The notes beneath the pieces were generated by a model that saw only the letters and a list, made by a program, of their open reading frames with translations, was not told where the DNA came from and did no database searches. The translations under genes and the position numbers were made by a program. Below are positions 29,101-44,300 of a DNA stretch of 64,000 bases, piece after piece (within the stretch, counting starts at the first letter, position 1; every line of letters begins with the position of its first letter). Source of the DNA: Glandiceps talaboti (Eukaryota; Hemichordata; Enteropneusta; Spengelidae); assembly GCF_964340395.1 (NCBI RefSeq), contig NC_135563.1, positions 11,625,651-11,689,650 of the forward strand, in the 5' to 3' direction.

Positions 29101-30569
29101 TATGGCACACAAAGAATTTTACTGTAAATTAATAAAAAAACTGCAAAGAAAAACAAACATGCATACTACTACATGTACTACATGCAGACTTGGTCACTGC
29201 TAGAGGCAGCACACAAATAGTGCTCTAAAGTAAAACATTCAACATGCTGTAGAATTATCTGAAATTACACAATTTGTTCAGAGAGACAGTATTAATAATT
29301 AAGTGGTTGAAGGTTTTATAAATGATTAGTACTCTATAAATTCTACTACAGTTCAAGTTTAATCAAAATTCACAGCAAATATAAATCATAAAATGATAAA
29401 TAAATAAATCATAAATAAATATTACATAAATAATATTAAACATACAAAAAAAATTAAATAAATACATATTAAATAAATAAATATTAAACAAACAAATAAA
29501 TAAATATGTGGTCCAATAACATGCCTTATCTTATAAACAAGTTCAGATTTTGGAAGGTAGGTATAAATGTTCGCATTCAATATATTCTTGACAATCAAAA
29601 ATAGACATAAAATTTTACTTTTCAAGTTTAATGGAAGAAAAGTGACAATGTTATTCTGAAAAGTTACTAGGGAGCAGGTAATGTTACCATGGTTACAATG
29701 ATGTCATACTATTCCATAAATGATTTTACAAAAGTTTGTGTTTTGAGTTCATCTTACAAACTTTTTCATAAAATGCCAAAAACATGATGGGATTCCGATT
29801 ACCATGGAAACATTTGATAGGGTTGTTATTGAACCACTGATATTTTTCTTTTGGCCTTGCAGACATAGTTGTTCAGAAAAACTTGAATACTCAGGGACTG
29901 GTCATCATGCAATGTAGGGCCAAGGTAAGTATGTACAAAGTCTAGTCTAAGCACTCTTCTAAGGGAGATATGCTTGTATGCATCGTTAATTAAGATTTAC
30001 TGGTTTTATGACAGTGAGCACTGGAGGACTGTGTACAATGTGACGTGAACACACACATTCCAGTGGTAGTCATGACACTGAGCAATATCCAACCATCAAT
30101 CACAAAGTCATTTTCTAATCTTTCAGTGAAAGTGTTGTCAATTTCAAAGTGATGTAGTGAACACACGAAGTGAAACATACATCAGACTTCAAATATAAGC
30201 AATACAGATACAGTAAATTAGTGAGGCAAAAGACAAGAAATGCAATATGTATCCAATATTGTGCTTGTGTACATTTGTGTATTGTTTCTTCTATTCAACA
30301 GTCTGAATAAACTAAAAGTAAATATTCTGTATTTAAATATTAAATGAACAATGTATGTACCAGGTATATCATCCCACTAGAGACTATTGGAACATACATG
30401 TAATCCTTGCCTACCATACAGAAACTAATGGATCATACATGTTTTGTTTCCCTACCATACGTACGTACATACGTACGTACGTACGTACGTACATAAATAC
30501 ATACATACATACATACATACATACATAAATACATACATACATACGTACGTACATAAATACATACATACA

Positions 30570-30603
<34 letters not shown>

Positions 30604-33600
30604 CATACATACATTCATATATGTACATACATACATACATACATACATACATACATACATACATACATACATACATACATACATACATACATACACACAT
30701 ACATACATGTACATACAGATGAATGCCTTCAATTACATTGAATTAAAGTTACTGGTTTAGAACTAAGAATTTGATACATACTAGTCATTGCCAGGAACAT
30801 TTATCCTTTTTTCAATCTTAATTATAACTGACACGCAAGGCATAAATTAAAGTAATCTGATTCGCCATTCTTTGACTTCAGCGAGTTTCATCTGATTCTA
30901 TTGAGTTTCATATGGTGACTGTAAGATGTAGGGGACAAATTCCAGTCCCAGTTTAACTTTATAAACACTTTGACCAGAGTTCAGGACATACTGTATATAC
31001 AAAACATATTGTATGCTTATTTTTTGTAAAATTCTACAATCAAATACATGATACATCCTGATAAGCAATTTGTGTTAAATAAAATCTTTGCAAGTAATCA
31101 AATTTTCACCTGAAATTTAATGATGGTGTTTACATTCAAGTGATAACTGTATCACTAACACTATGGGTGCATCGCAATGCATTGTGGGTGTTATTGTGAA
31201 ATCGAGAGTCAGTGTTTTTTCTGATAAGATAAATCATCTGTAAATTGATACAAGAACTTTCCTATATTGTATAAAACTGTTGAATAAACCTCTGACTTGT
31301 ACCACAGGGCATTAAATACACAGGTTCAAAGTTCGGTCTTTTCACCATTGCGCAGATTTAACCAGAGTTCTGACGATTTGTAATAATTTTCAATGAAACT
31401 TCCTGGCTTTACAAAGTGTATCTCCTTTTATATTTGTCATTATAACAAAAATTCAATTGATGGCTGACAGGGTAGCTAGTAAAGAATTGCCTTTTATGTA
31501 CTGTAATCCTAGAAATTTTGGCTAAATTTAAGACTATATTTCACTTAGTTTGCTGGACAACAAAAATGCAAAAAATAAGTAGTGACTAAATTATGCCTTT
31601 GTTTGTACATGAACACACTCTGTACCAGTTTGGTAATTAGTAAAAATTAGTCTTTGAAAACTAGCTGAAGATTCTAAAATCGCAAAGTTTTCTAGCAATG
31701 AAAATATCTAGGTTTACTGTATGTGTATGACCATATACTGATGTCATACTCAGCATTCACCAAGTATACAGATTTTTTGTAAAGCCTGTTTTTGTGTCAG
31801 TCTAGGGCAAGCAAAAATGGTAACAAAATAATATTAAACTCTACAGAAATTTGTTACCAATTTTGTACATCAGTCGAATCACCATCCTTACATTTAGCAA
31901 GCCTGACTTCCAGCACACATCCATCTGTATTATTATACCAAGCAAGAACTGTAGAGAAAAGTGTGTTCTAAACAAACTACCAACTGCCTACAATGTAGAT
32001 AGATGTCCAAAGTCTTTGCAGATCCAGTCTATAAATGTATAGAGTGTAGTATGTGCTGATGATAGTTAGTATTTGTCATATACATGTATGTACAATTTCA
32101 TGTGTTTTCAACTCATGACAATTCAACTCACATCAAATTTTCTTGTAACATTTCATAACTTTCACTTACCCACACTGAGAGCAGACAAAGCAATGTTGAT
32201 GATATGTATTGCCTAGAGCTGTCACAACTTCACCTTCCACAAACTCTCCACACGCCTTACATTTAGTACCGAACAGATCTTGGTAGTCACTGGCACAGTA
32301 ATACTGGCCATCCTTGACAAAGAATCCACCATGGGCTAGTGTCGTGTTACAAACTGAAAGAAAAAGAGAGAATAAAGACTGATTAATTTTGATAGTGCAG
32401 ACTTACAAACTGAAAGAAAATAGAGAATAAAGTACAATTAATTTGACAGTACATTTGACCGGACTTTGCTGTGGATTCTGAAACAGCTGTTGTCCTCAGA
32501 ATGAGAAAGGACAATTGCCTTATTACGGGAGTGTTATAATCATCTGACATGAGTGCCACACAAAATTTGAGTGAAATTTTGAGTGACTGAGTCTTACAGG
32601 TACTATTTTGAAAATCAGAATACACTGGACTTTTACCAATATCTACTGATGGAGCACTGATTAGTAATAATTGTTCATACCATAAAACATCAAATTATTA
32701 TGAAGAGAAAACAAATATATCAGTATCATGCACCATTTTCTGTTTCACCATCAACATCCGACACACAGCTGGACGACAAAATTTAGACTTGAAAAATTTT
32801 GACAACTTCAGACCCATTTGTAATATGATACTTGGACAAATATTGTAAACATTACTTTATGGTCTATTAAGCCACAAATCTTTCAACTATCACATCAAAT
32901 TTCACTGGCTTCATCATGATCATTTTGGGGTACTGTCATCAGCTTTGATAAAGTCATAGCGACACATCACTTCAGTCAGTACAGAATCAATACGAATGGG
33001 AATCATCTATGAACATGTATGCCAACTTTTGATCACTTATTATCACATTCCGACCAGTCTGTTCACTTTCCCACTGGAATCTACTCCGAAATTTGCACAA
33101 CAACACATTGCTTACGTTGTGTGGTCATATCACCCACTTTCCTCCAGGACAATTATTCCGTACACAAAATAGCGATATTTTCCTAACAAATCCACAGCGT
33201 AAGTAACTTCTCATCTAGCGGCTGCTGCACTGAGATTGATTCTTCCCGATCTCTCTCTCTCTCTCTCTACGTAAGCAGAATGAAACTCCCTCCACCCATG
33301 CTATCACTTTACTTGGCAGGTTATAGGTTAATATAAATATATGTGGTACACTATCTACGTACTGGTATGTGTGCACAGTTGTAGCATGAATCATGGGCAG
33401 ATTCCATGTCAGCAGAGGTAACCAGGGTTAAATGCTGCCTAGCCACATCATAATAATAACAATATGCAAAATTGTAAACATATCCTCATCTATTCCTATA
33501 ATCCAAAATTTATGATTTTCATATTTTTTTTTACATAATTCCATCACCCTGATAATCTTTACATCAAAGCAAATGAATAATCATAACATACTTGACTTTT

Positions 33601-35278
33601 CAATCCAGTTTTTACACCAATATTTTAAAAATATCCATAAATTTCATTTTTCGTGTTATTAACGGAAACATGTGTTAATTACATAACACTAGAGATGCAG
33701 TCAATGACATTTAATTGCTTCATTATATCCTATTATTTTCATGACCTCTGAACTCTATTTTTAACAATAAATGACCTTTCAACCCAGTGTATGGTGCTTC
33801 AGTTTTTTTTCATAATCATTTAAGCTGTATGGATTACAACGTAAACATCATGTCACAGCCTACATGCAGTTTCAAATTCTTTTGTTATATTTGGAGACCA
33901 GTTACAGTATAAAAGTAGATAAATAAAACTCAAGCCATTTATAAAAACACAATCACTTTCTATTTTTTGAGTTTACACAGTTAAAATTTATATTGTTTAA
34001 CCAAGTATTTGCAGAATGGTTTCAAATTTGATCAATTCATAAATACCATATGTGTTAACTTTCTGTTTTTTATTTACACAATTAAAATTTTCATTATGTA
34101 TATTTCTTGTAATGACACATCAGTTTCAACTATGGAAAGTGTGTCAAGGCATCAAAATTCTGCCTGAAACCCAAATGTAATCTACTTGATCAACAAATTA
34201 AGCAGTTGATAAATCAAAATTGAAATGGGAAATAAAAAGAATTTTATCAGGAAAAAATAACTAGTTTTAAATAATTTTTGAAACCTTAGTTGTTTGCTGT
34301 TATATCTATTCAGGGTATTGTGTTGACAAACAGGAGTTATCACTATTTGCACATAACCCTAATGCTGGCATAATATTCATGGTTATTAACAATAGACCTG
34401 TTGCCAGTTTCAAGACGTACGGCAGCATGCCTCTCTATACAGTGCCATGTATTCTATATGGGGGGTGGGGGGGGGGGGGGGGTGTTTGCATGTACTACTC
34501 AGAAGGATGCATGGTTGTCATTTGACCGTACCCTGGGTTTACCAGTAAAATCCTTCTCTATCATTGACGGTATTTTGTCTTTATTCTATAAAATTGCTTA
34601 CAATTAAAAGCACTCAGCGTGTTTTTGCATCATTTCACTATGAAAACATTATTTTAAGTGTAACATCATAAGCAACATAGCGGCATATAATGTATCTTGG
34701 AACCAGAAAATTGGAATTTTGCCATTTCCTTCATGTTCAAACTCATACATGTAGTCACACTTATTCATAATAAATTTGTACATGCCTGACCAAGAACATT
34801 GTGACTAACAATTTTTTTGCGTAATTTAACAGGACTGGGAATGGTAAAACAAAGATAACTTAATTTTTTTTTCAATTTATTATTCTGAAAATTTGTGTCA
34901 CCATACCATGACTGATGATGTTTATCCTTCCTGTCACTTTCTAGAATTTATTTGTAAAATGATAGCTGCAATGTCTGGCTCATTTCCAGACAAAGACGAG
35001 GAAAATCTAATTTTTCGAAACCAAAACGATATTACTAAACATCACTATTAAAGCATCACATGACAGAATTGGATGAAATGTGAACTGATAACAAATGCCT
35101 ACATTAAAGGTACAGTTACCAAACAGAGGAGTAATGTTTGTTTGTTTGTTTACAGGTCAAGGGTCAAACTACATTATTGCTCCGATTTACATTATTTTGT
35201 AGGTTTATATATGTCCAAGATAAACCTGATGTAAGCTTCAACCAAAACATATTTCTGTAGTGATTTGTTTATCCAGAC

Positions 35279-35334
<56 letters not shown>

Positions 35335-38300
35335 GCTATCTATCTATCTATCTATCTAGCTATCTATCTATCTATCATCATTTTCTTGTTAATAATAACA
35401 TCTGAAACATCTTCGACATATCATTCACGTTCTGCTCTATGGAGCATGATATACACAAATGTCATTGACAAGATAGCTGGCAGCAAGACATGTACCAGAC
35501 TATTCAAGATAGTGCACTTGAGTGATTACCACAAAACCACAAACTAATAAATTAATTTTCTAACTACCTACTGCAATTAGTCACACAGCTTGAACCCTAG
35601 ACAATGCCCTCTATTGTTGATATTTAGAAATCTTATAAACCAGTGGTTTTTTTACAGATGGATAAGTACACATGTAGGTTGATGCTAATAGTTCCCACAC
35701 TACCCAAACCACTGTTGTAATACCACAGACCAATTATATTCTTCATTGCTGTGAGACGAATTGTTCATCAGGGGTGTACTACAATGGGCTATTTTTGGCA
35801 AAAAGTTGGGATTTACCTCCAAGTAATCTTTTGATATGTGAAGAGAAATTTTCATTACTGAAAACTACATCATTTATATAAATTGTAGAACAGTCCCTGC
35901 TAAATAATTTTTAATACAATTTCTTCATTGAACTAAAAGCTGTTGTTTATAGTTTTTGTCTATATTTTTGTGAAAAGTTCTTTCTCACAGAGCAGACATA
36001 GAAATATCACATTACAGGTATTTCACTAACAATTTACATAATTTTAAGTCATTGCAGATTTACTCCTGCCAATAGGTGGCGCTGTTCAACATTATGCAGT
36101 TGTGATGAAAATTTTGAGGAATTTAACATGCAAACATTGGATATGAATATCTCTGTACAATTATCAATGAACAGATAAGTACTGTCACAAGCAATAGTTT
36201 ATATGCAAATCCTTGGATACCATGCCACACTATACATGTACCCAGTACTATTACTACTAGCAATCATCAACTACTATATTCTGCATTGTCGTAAAGCACA
36301 GCCTCTTTTACAGCACCGTCCAAGATGCACTGTTGATCACAGTGAACTAAGTAGTTGATGATCAGTGTTAGACACATGGACGACATGCTATAGACTATAC
36401 CATGTACGTTTTGAAACAGTAGGTTGTAGATAGACTCTCTCATAGTCCTTGGAGCATCGCAGGGCTGTTTTGTATGTACCAATATCTACTGCATAATATC
36501 CTTGTACTGTTGGCCCTAATCAACTACATCACATAGGGCTAATCATTTGTTGGTGTGTTACTGCAATGCTCCATGTTATTGCGATGCCTTGGGGCATCGC
36601 AGTAACACATCAAGAAATGATTAGCCCTATGTAGTCGATGAGGGCCCACAGTACAAGGATATTCTAGTACAGATATGTGGTACAATGTAGATATCAGTGC
36701 ATTCAAAACAGCTAATAGTGATGCTCCCGAGGACTGTGAGTGAGTCTAGGTCATAATTGGTTGAATCTTCATAATGTCATTATACTCATGAATATTTGAA
36801 TCTAAAATAATGCTTTGTCCATCGCATGTAACCAGAGCTTAATATTTCGCAGTGTCGTGGCAGTAATATCAGCTCTGGTTGGTGAGAATGATTTCAAAAT
36901 CCACTCCCATACTGTACTCATTTGAATATGTAAATTATATTCCAAAGTGATGAAAGAGCCTTGTACATTGACATGCTTGCTACTAGAACTTAGAAGCCAT
37001 TTTCACACATTCAAAAAGTATGGTAAATTCTAGTTACAGTGTTATGAATATAAACACAATTAATTGTAATATAGAATAATATTACATTCTGAATAAAACA
37101 TGTCCACTACATCAGTGTGGCTTAAAACTCAATTGTATGGTTGCAGATCACAAATTCACAGACTTTATATATATATTAAGGAAGTGGTTTTGTCTCCTGT
37201 CCCCCCCCCCAGATCTTTTGAATAAGGAGCAATGCATACAGTAGTAACACACCTACCCTGCTTTGTTTATGTATTTTCTTAATCCCATAGAGTCAAGTTT
37301 ACTGTGTACAGATAAAGTCAATAAACTTACATAATGACTTTATTTTAATCCAATGAAAACACAGTTAAGTCAATAATGACTCCTTGCTAAGCTATCAAAG
37401 ACACATCTATCAAGGACTAGGTCATCATGATGTATAACTATGTGATATTATCAGTGTTTTTGTTAAGGTAGTAAGTAGGTAAAATCTACCTGTGTTCCAC
37501 AGTTATATTATCAGAGTTCCCTACCAATCTTTTTCTTAAGGGTGATATGTAGGTAAAATCTACAAGTTCCATAGTAGTTATTTCACCAGGGAACCTACCT
37601 GTGTTTTTTTAAAGGGTGATAAGTAGGTAAAATCTACGGTACCTGAGTTCCCTAGTTATTTCAAATTACTGGGGTTCCTCACCAAATTTATGGTATATTG
37701 TATGGGAAATTATGCCATTCCCCATTTCTGTTACCTTGGTTCCCAGCCCCTCACAAAAACACTGTGTATGCACATAAAGATATATGTAAATATGTAATAT
37801 ACAGTTTTATACACATACATACAGTGGTATGCTAAATCATGGCAGACTTTGAGTTTACTGTTTTCCCTTTTCTTTGGCAAGACAGACAGAAGAAATACAT
37901 GATGGTTGTCTTCCGATAATGACACATCACATACTTCTACAGTTTTCAGGTCAACGACTTTGAAAGAAAGTAGAAGGAAAGATTTTGCATGACTTTGAAG
38001 TCAGTAGAAACACTAGCCAGGCGTTCAAAGAGTGTCCACTGTTTTGTAAACATTGCAAAAAATCAGGTTCTACAAAACAAACATATCCAAAAGCAGAGTT
38101 TGACAAACAAAATGGGGAGTTTTGTTTAAACTCAGCAGTTGTGTTCCTTTGGTTTGGAACAGGTTTCCAGTATTGTGGGATAAGGGTTTCCACAACTGGG
38201 AGTGGTATGTACATGTACTCATATGGTGAACTATACTTAAACTTTACATCTATACAATCATATACATGTATGTGGTGGTAATCTAGTGATACTAAATCTT

Positions 38301-41300
38301 ACATAAAGTAAATACTTAGTAAATACTTACACCTCCCAATCAGGCAGAAGAACCTCATCTTGACAATATATACAGAAACCTTGACAGAGACAGTAGGATA
38401 GACTTGTCCTGGCTATAGGGCTATAGCCTCACAATGCTAGTCAAAAGTTATGTATCTACCAGTATCCTTATCAGCCCTGATACATAAATACCTGAGTGTA
38501 TATATTGGGTGCATTCACCATGTGGGGCTTATTATGTCATCAAATGAGGATATAATAGCACCAAGAATGTATTGGGAAGAAATGATAGATGGATATTTCA
38601 GTGTCTAATGGGGCACATCGACTCACTTGGAGGGATATTAACAAAGATTTACACCTGTGAAATACCAGTGAAATTGACGAGTTGGTTAAAACTCTCTGGC
38701 CTGCATCCCCCTCTGACAATATAGCTAGGACAATACAACAAACAATCCTTTGTACATATGACACTTGAGGCCAAACCCTTCCAGTAGTTATCCTTGACAT
38801 CCCCACAAAAGTATGGAATAGTCCAGTTTGTTGATAATATCTTTTAAGGATGGGCACCAGACAGGTTCTTAAATTCAAGTGATTTAGACCTAACTTCTGT
38901 CAGTTCGTAATTCGTGAGGTTATTTTTTTCACTGACAGATATGTAAGTAATTGCTAAAATCTGTTAACGGGAGGGAAATTATGACTGTTTAAATTTACAA
39001 GTTAACCACAGGCAATCATATATATATATCATTTCCACTTCACTTCCAGTAAACCACTCTGCCTTGAAAAGTAACATCCTCGTAAATTATCTCGACACTG
39101 CAATGAACACATCATTATCTCGTATTATCAGACAGTGAAAGTCAAAACTTTCATTGCTAGACAGTCATCATTGCTAACAGTGTTATGTGTGCTGTACATT
39201 AAAGAAATATAATAAATTTTGCCTTAGTACACATTCACAAAATAAAAGCTTTACTATATTATAATTTTTTGGAATAATTTTAGTGGCTGAAATTTTTTTT
39301 TGCAACAGCTAGAGGGTATAATCACAGGCTAAGGCATATCACTGTACTGAGGATGATTGCAGCATAATGTAGTAAAATTTGTGTGGTCTCTGTGAGATGT
39401 TATATTTAGAGGAATTTATAAACTGCAGCATACAGTTGTACTTCAAATTGTCTCAATCCTGATGACCTCATAAATGATAAAGGCATGATTCTTATGCTAT
39501 ACTTAGGTTAACAAACACTGTACCTCACACAGCTAGAGAATTGTAATTCATCTGAAACGAGCTATTCATTGGAAGAGAGAGTTAGACCTTATTGTCTGTA
39601 TTATTTATTGTCTGTCACCATTGCACATTGACAGTTCAATTTGTCTGTGCTTCAGACTATGATGACTGACTTCAATGTACTGAAGTTAAACAGCAAAGAA
39701 CATTGCACACTTTTAGCTGATGTCCTTCCATAACACCCCAGGAAGGGTGGGGGTTGGGGTGAGGGGGGGTTCTCCCACAGTAAGGTATACAGGTTGATGT
39801 GTCACTTTTTCACACAAAAAACCGTAAATACACATGGGCCAACTTTTTATCTGAAAATTCCCTAATCGTGGGATTGATAACATGGGAAATGTCTTCATGC
39901 TTTATTCATGCTTTAGAAATACCTTCACAAAATCAGAATGAAGTTAACTGACCAGAGAAGGTAACTGACCAGATATGTATGACTGGAAATCCCTAACAAT
40001 GGGTCTGTTCTGGATTGTATAGGGGATAATGATTTGAACTACATGTAATTGGGCTATATACCCTCACCTGAAATTGCAAATATGAGGAGTTCCCCTCCCA
40101 TTAACAAACTTAATACCATATACCCTGAACAATATTTCACCAACTACAGATAAACAAACTTGTGTACATGTAGCTGTATACATGATACACCACATCAAAT
40201 GTTATACATCAAATGATACATGTAAGGCAGCAGTCATATTTTTAAATGAAAAATATACACGGCTGCTTGGAGGTCAAAATATGGTCAAAACACTCACCTT
40301 TACAGAAGAAACATTTCACATGAAAATGTTGATCCTGGACTCTCAAGACTTCCCCAGTACATGGTTTGTTACATTTGGTACATAGCACCTTCTTAGAATC
40401 TTTCTTGGAATCTCTCTTAGACTCCTTCTTGGTTTCTTTCTTCTGTTCTTTCTTAGTTTCTTTCTTCAACTCTTTTTTGGACTCCTTAATCAATTCCTTC
40501 TCCAATTCTGGTTTTTCAACTTCTATCTTTGACAGTACTTCAATGTCCTTGTTTTCTTTCTTGAGAACCTTTCCTTTCCTTTCCCTTGATTCCTTGTCTT
40601 TCCTTGATTCCTTATCTTTCCTCGATTCCTTATCTTTCCTTGACTCTTTGTCTCTTTTAGATTCTTTGTCTTTTTTAGATTTGCTTCCTGTAAAAATATA
40701 TAAAAAGAAATTCACACTTAGATCATTGTAAATTCCTACACATGGCGGTATTATCTTGATAAATATTGTTTGATATCAATATTATGCCCCAGGGAGAAGT
40801 TCACTGAACAGCGCCCTCTAGTGGTGACAATGGAAGGAGAATAAAATGTTGAGATATTAAATTACTAATCTTGCACTATATTTCTTCGTAGAACAACAGA
40901 AGAGTTTGATTCATATATCACAAACAATAATCATGAAATAGTTGGTTTATAACTGTAGACACATTTTTGTAGACTCAACCCATCTCTACTCTATCTGTAC
41001 TTGTTTTTTTCAGACGCACAAAACTTGTACTAGATTGAGATATATTTGTAAACGATCGAGCATGTTGCCATTTTCCAAAAGGGGCTCAATTGAGCACTTC
41101 CACAAACAGTTTAACTTTCAGTTTGTCATTTTCCAGAAAGTTCTCTATTGCACAGTTTCACACTCAGTTTGTCATTTTCCACAAAGTGCTTTATTGCGGC
41201 GCAGTTTCACACTCAGTTTGCCATTTTCCACAAAGTGCTTGATCAAGCACTTTCACCTGCACTTTGCCAATTTTGGGAGCCCATAACATACCTGGTACTT

Positions 41301-44300
41301 CTTAGTATGAGAAGAACTGTTTCACTCAAATATCACAATTGTTTAAAATTGACTATTCCAAAGTGACTATATTTCACTGTCCAACTGTTTCAATGTACTA
41401 CATATCTGTATGGTAACGCCCATTTAAAGTAGCATGGTCACTGCAATTAGTGTCAACCATTGATCTCTCCAAGTCTTTCCATTTATGCCTATAGCTATTC
41501 TGTGTTGTTTGTGATATACTCAATCCTTTCACTTTGCCGCTTTATACTTTTGTGGCGAATTACATCTGTTTCCTCACACTCAGAAAAGGACAGCATGCAA
41601 CCATGCATTTGAGTTGTTGAGTATGTTATTTGTACTTCTGTGTTTTATCTCCTTAAAAAGTAGTTTACAGTTAGTGAAAAGTTGCAACAATCTTTCTACT
41701 CTAGCCCTAAGCACTGTGTCTTTGTGGAGATCAAAATCTATCAATTTCATACCTCTGAAACTATCTAAGCTCCGACAGTCAGAAAATACTTTCTCCTCCC
41801 TCCAACCTATAGTACATGTTGTACATTTGTATCTCTTTCAGTGTGCGTGGAGATCTCCAACCAACGATATCCCTACTTCAACCTTTTCTGCACTTTTTAA
41901 GGGTGAGTCACTTCTGTCACCCAACTTCTCGCAAATCCCTTTGAAGTTGTGAAGAGTTTGTGACAATCTCCTCACTCTGGCCTACTTGATATATTTGATA
42001 ACTGGGAACGGCCACTTGAGTGCCCCTACTAGAACTAGGGTGACTGAATTACTTCCCCACAAAGCACAGAATGTGATAGACTATACATGTATACTAAACC
42101 ACCTAAAGCACACCATGCAGTTAATAACAGAGGTGTTGAAGCTTTGCTGTCATGAAGTCCTTTCTCATTGATGTATTTTTCCTAAATTTATAGTCGTACA
42201 TAGATCAGAACACTGCAAACATGCAACACATAGCTGACACACGTGGCATACTCTACTGTGGAGGTATTTGAAGAATCTAATTTAAAGGGGATATCATTCC
42301 AGAAACACAACTCTTATAACAATTTACTTTCTAGTTCCATTTTAGTCATATATTCACCTACATGTATATCTATTCATTGCTGGAGGCTACAATGAATCCC
42401 CTGAGCATGACCAGACTACCATGTACATTTTCAGGGTAAAACCTAATACTCACTTTGTGAATATTTGTTCTTCTGGCTTTGCCAATTTCACATCCCTTTG
42501 TGTTCGTTTCATCAATTCATGTACTTTTTACTTCTATTCTTAATGTTTTTTATTTCAACACTTTGGCTCAAGAAGTATATCGAGTTTAAATAAAATTTAA
42601 TAATAACAAAATAATAAGACACACCATTTTGTACTTGACTTTGTGTTTATGCAAGGTTTTAGAACAGCAGCAGTAATCTGATCAAGAAACTATTTTATTG
42701 ACACATTTTTAATGTACAATAATAATATCTTTAGTGTCTTCTTTTGTACATAAACCATTTTATTTTATTTTTTATTACTTCTAAAGTTTCAAACTTTGTA
42801 TATTTGTTAAATTATTTTCTCTTTCTGGTGGAACAACTTTCACTTCTATTCATTTTATCATGGAAGTTGAATTATGAATATCAATTGCTGTTAATAAGTG
42901 TTATCAAAATTACCATTTTCATAGTGTGATAAGTAGTATACTTCTATAATATACCTTGCAAGCCACTTTTATGTGTATACACCAATGAAAAGTAAGAAAA
43001 TTTCTTACTTGTCTGCATGCATGTACACACCAGTAAAGCAATGTCAACGAGACTTTTTTCACAGTCTACTGCCCTCAACGTGTCGACCGACACCTTACTT
43101 GTTGTTTATTACTGTAGACATCATAAATTGCATACATTCATAGCATATTGGAATGTATGTTACACAGTGATCCATAACGTCACCTCAGGTCAAGGTCAAA
43201 TCACTATCTATAGAAATCCTATCAAATTACAGGTATTCTCACAGACTATCTAATAATGGAAATTAATGAATCTCTATTTTTTGATCGCCTTACATACGAT
43301 TCAGGAAGGGTATATTAATAGAGGTGTAATTTGCCATATTTAACACATTATTGATGGCATTACTGTCAAATTTGACAATTAAATAGACTCCCGTAGATTT
43401 CCAGTGAAATAATAGTGTGATGTCGTCCGAGGACAGCTGACAATGTCATGAGTGATTTCTATCAAAACATATGCACCTGTCACACAGTATTTGTGTAAAC
43501 TTGATGGGCTAGTATATGGTAATAACTGACATCCTTCACATCGCTGGCATTGCAAGTGTACCTTCAATAAACATGTTTACTTCACCAGACTTTTAAAATT
43601 TTAGGTGAAAGTTTCTAAGTCATGGGTGTATTTGAAACATATTAAAGTTTTGATATTTGAAGTTATTGGAATAATTATGCTGGTCACACTACAAATTTCA
43701 AATTTCAAAACAGCAAACTTAGGGCTCATTATTAGTTTGTTTGCCTCCATATTTTCACTTTTTTTCTTTCTCATTTCTAGTATTTACACATTTTTCCTAA
43801 TCCTTAGCTGCCACTATCTTGAATCACTGACATAAGTCTGACCTTGGGTTATCAAAGTAATTCAACTTTGTATATTCCATTCTGTTGATTTTGTTGACTT
43901 ACCAATATTGTAAACCACACACACACACACATACATATACATACACACACACACACACACATACATATACATACACACACACACACATATACATACACAT
44001 ACACACACACACATACATATACATACACACACACACACACATACATACATACATACATACATACATACATACATACATACATTCATACATACATACATAC
44101 ACACGCACACACATACACACATACATACAAATGTACATGCATACATACATACACACATACACATACACATACATACATACATACATACATACATACATAC
44201 ATACATGCACGTGCGCACACACACGCACAAACACACACATATACAAGAGGTATTCATATTTTAATGCTTCAACAGAAATATGGAAATATGTGCTCTGGCT

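Larger units (their letters stand above)
29054..32169 (-). other. Intron between exon 3 and cassette exon 4A
   Basis: Holds A/T-rich ATAAATAA-type repeats (29395-29515) and a large microsatellite (30455-30715). Confidence 0.75.
32354..40297 (-). other. 7.9-kb intron between exons 2 and 3
   Basis: Contains a TATC microsatellite, an inverted-repeat element (36482-36676), a tandem repeat (37455-37740), a CTCF-like motif (36069) and G/C homopolymer runs (34461-34482, 37201-37210). No exon was found. Confidence 0.75.

Noticed and set aside
30411-30732. Overlapping open frames of MYVC or HTYI repeats on both strands
   Set aside because: Products of the (CATA)n microsatellite; the tetranucleotide contains no stop in several frames.
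40366-40731. 121-codon plus-strand frame rich in SFLDSL
   Set aside because: Antisense shadow of the Lys/Glu-rich exon 2.
41614-41952. 112-codon plus-strand frame
   Set aside because: Hydrophobic, low-complexity reading with no homology. The opposite strand reads more like protein and was reported as a degenerate stretch instead.
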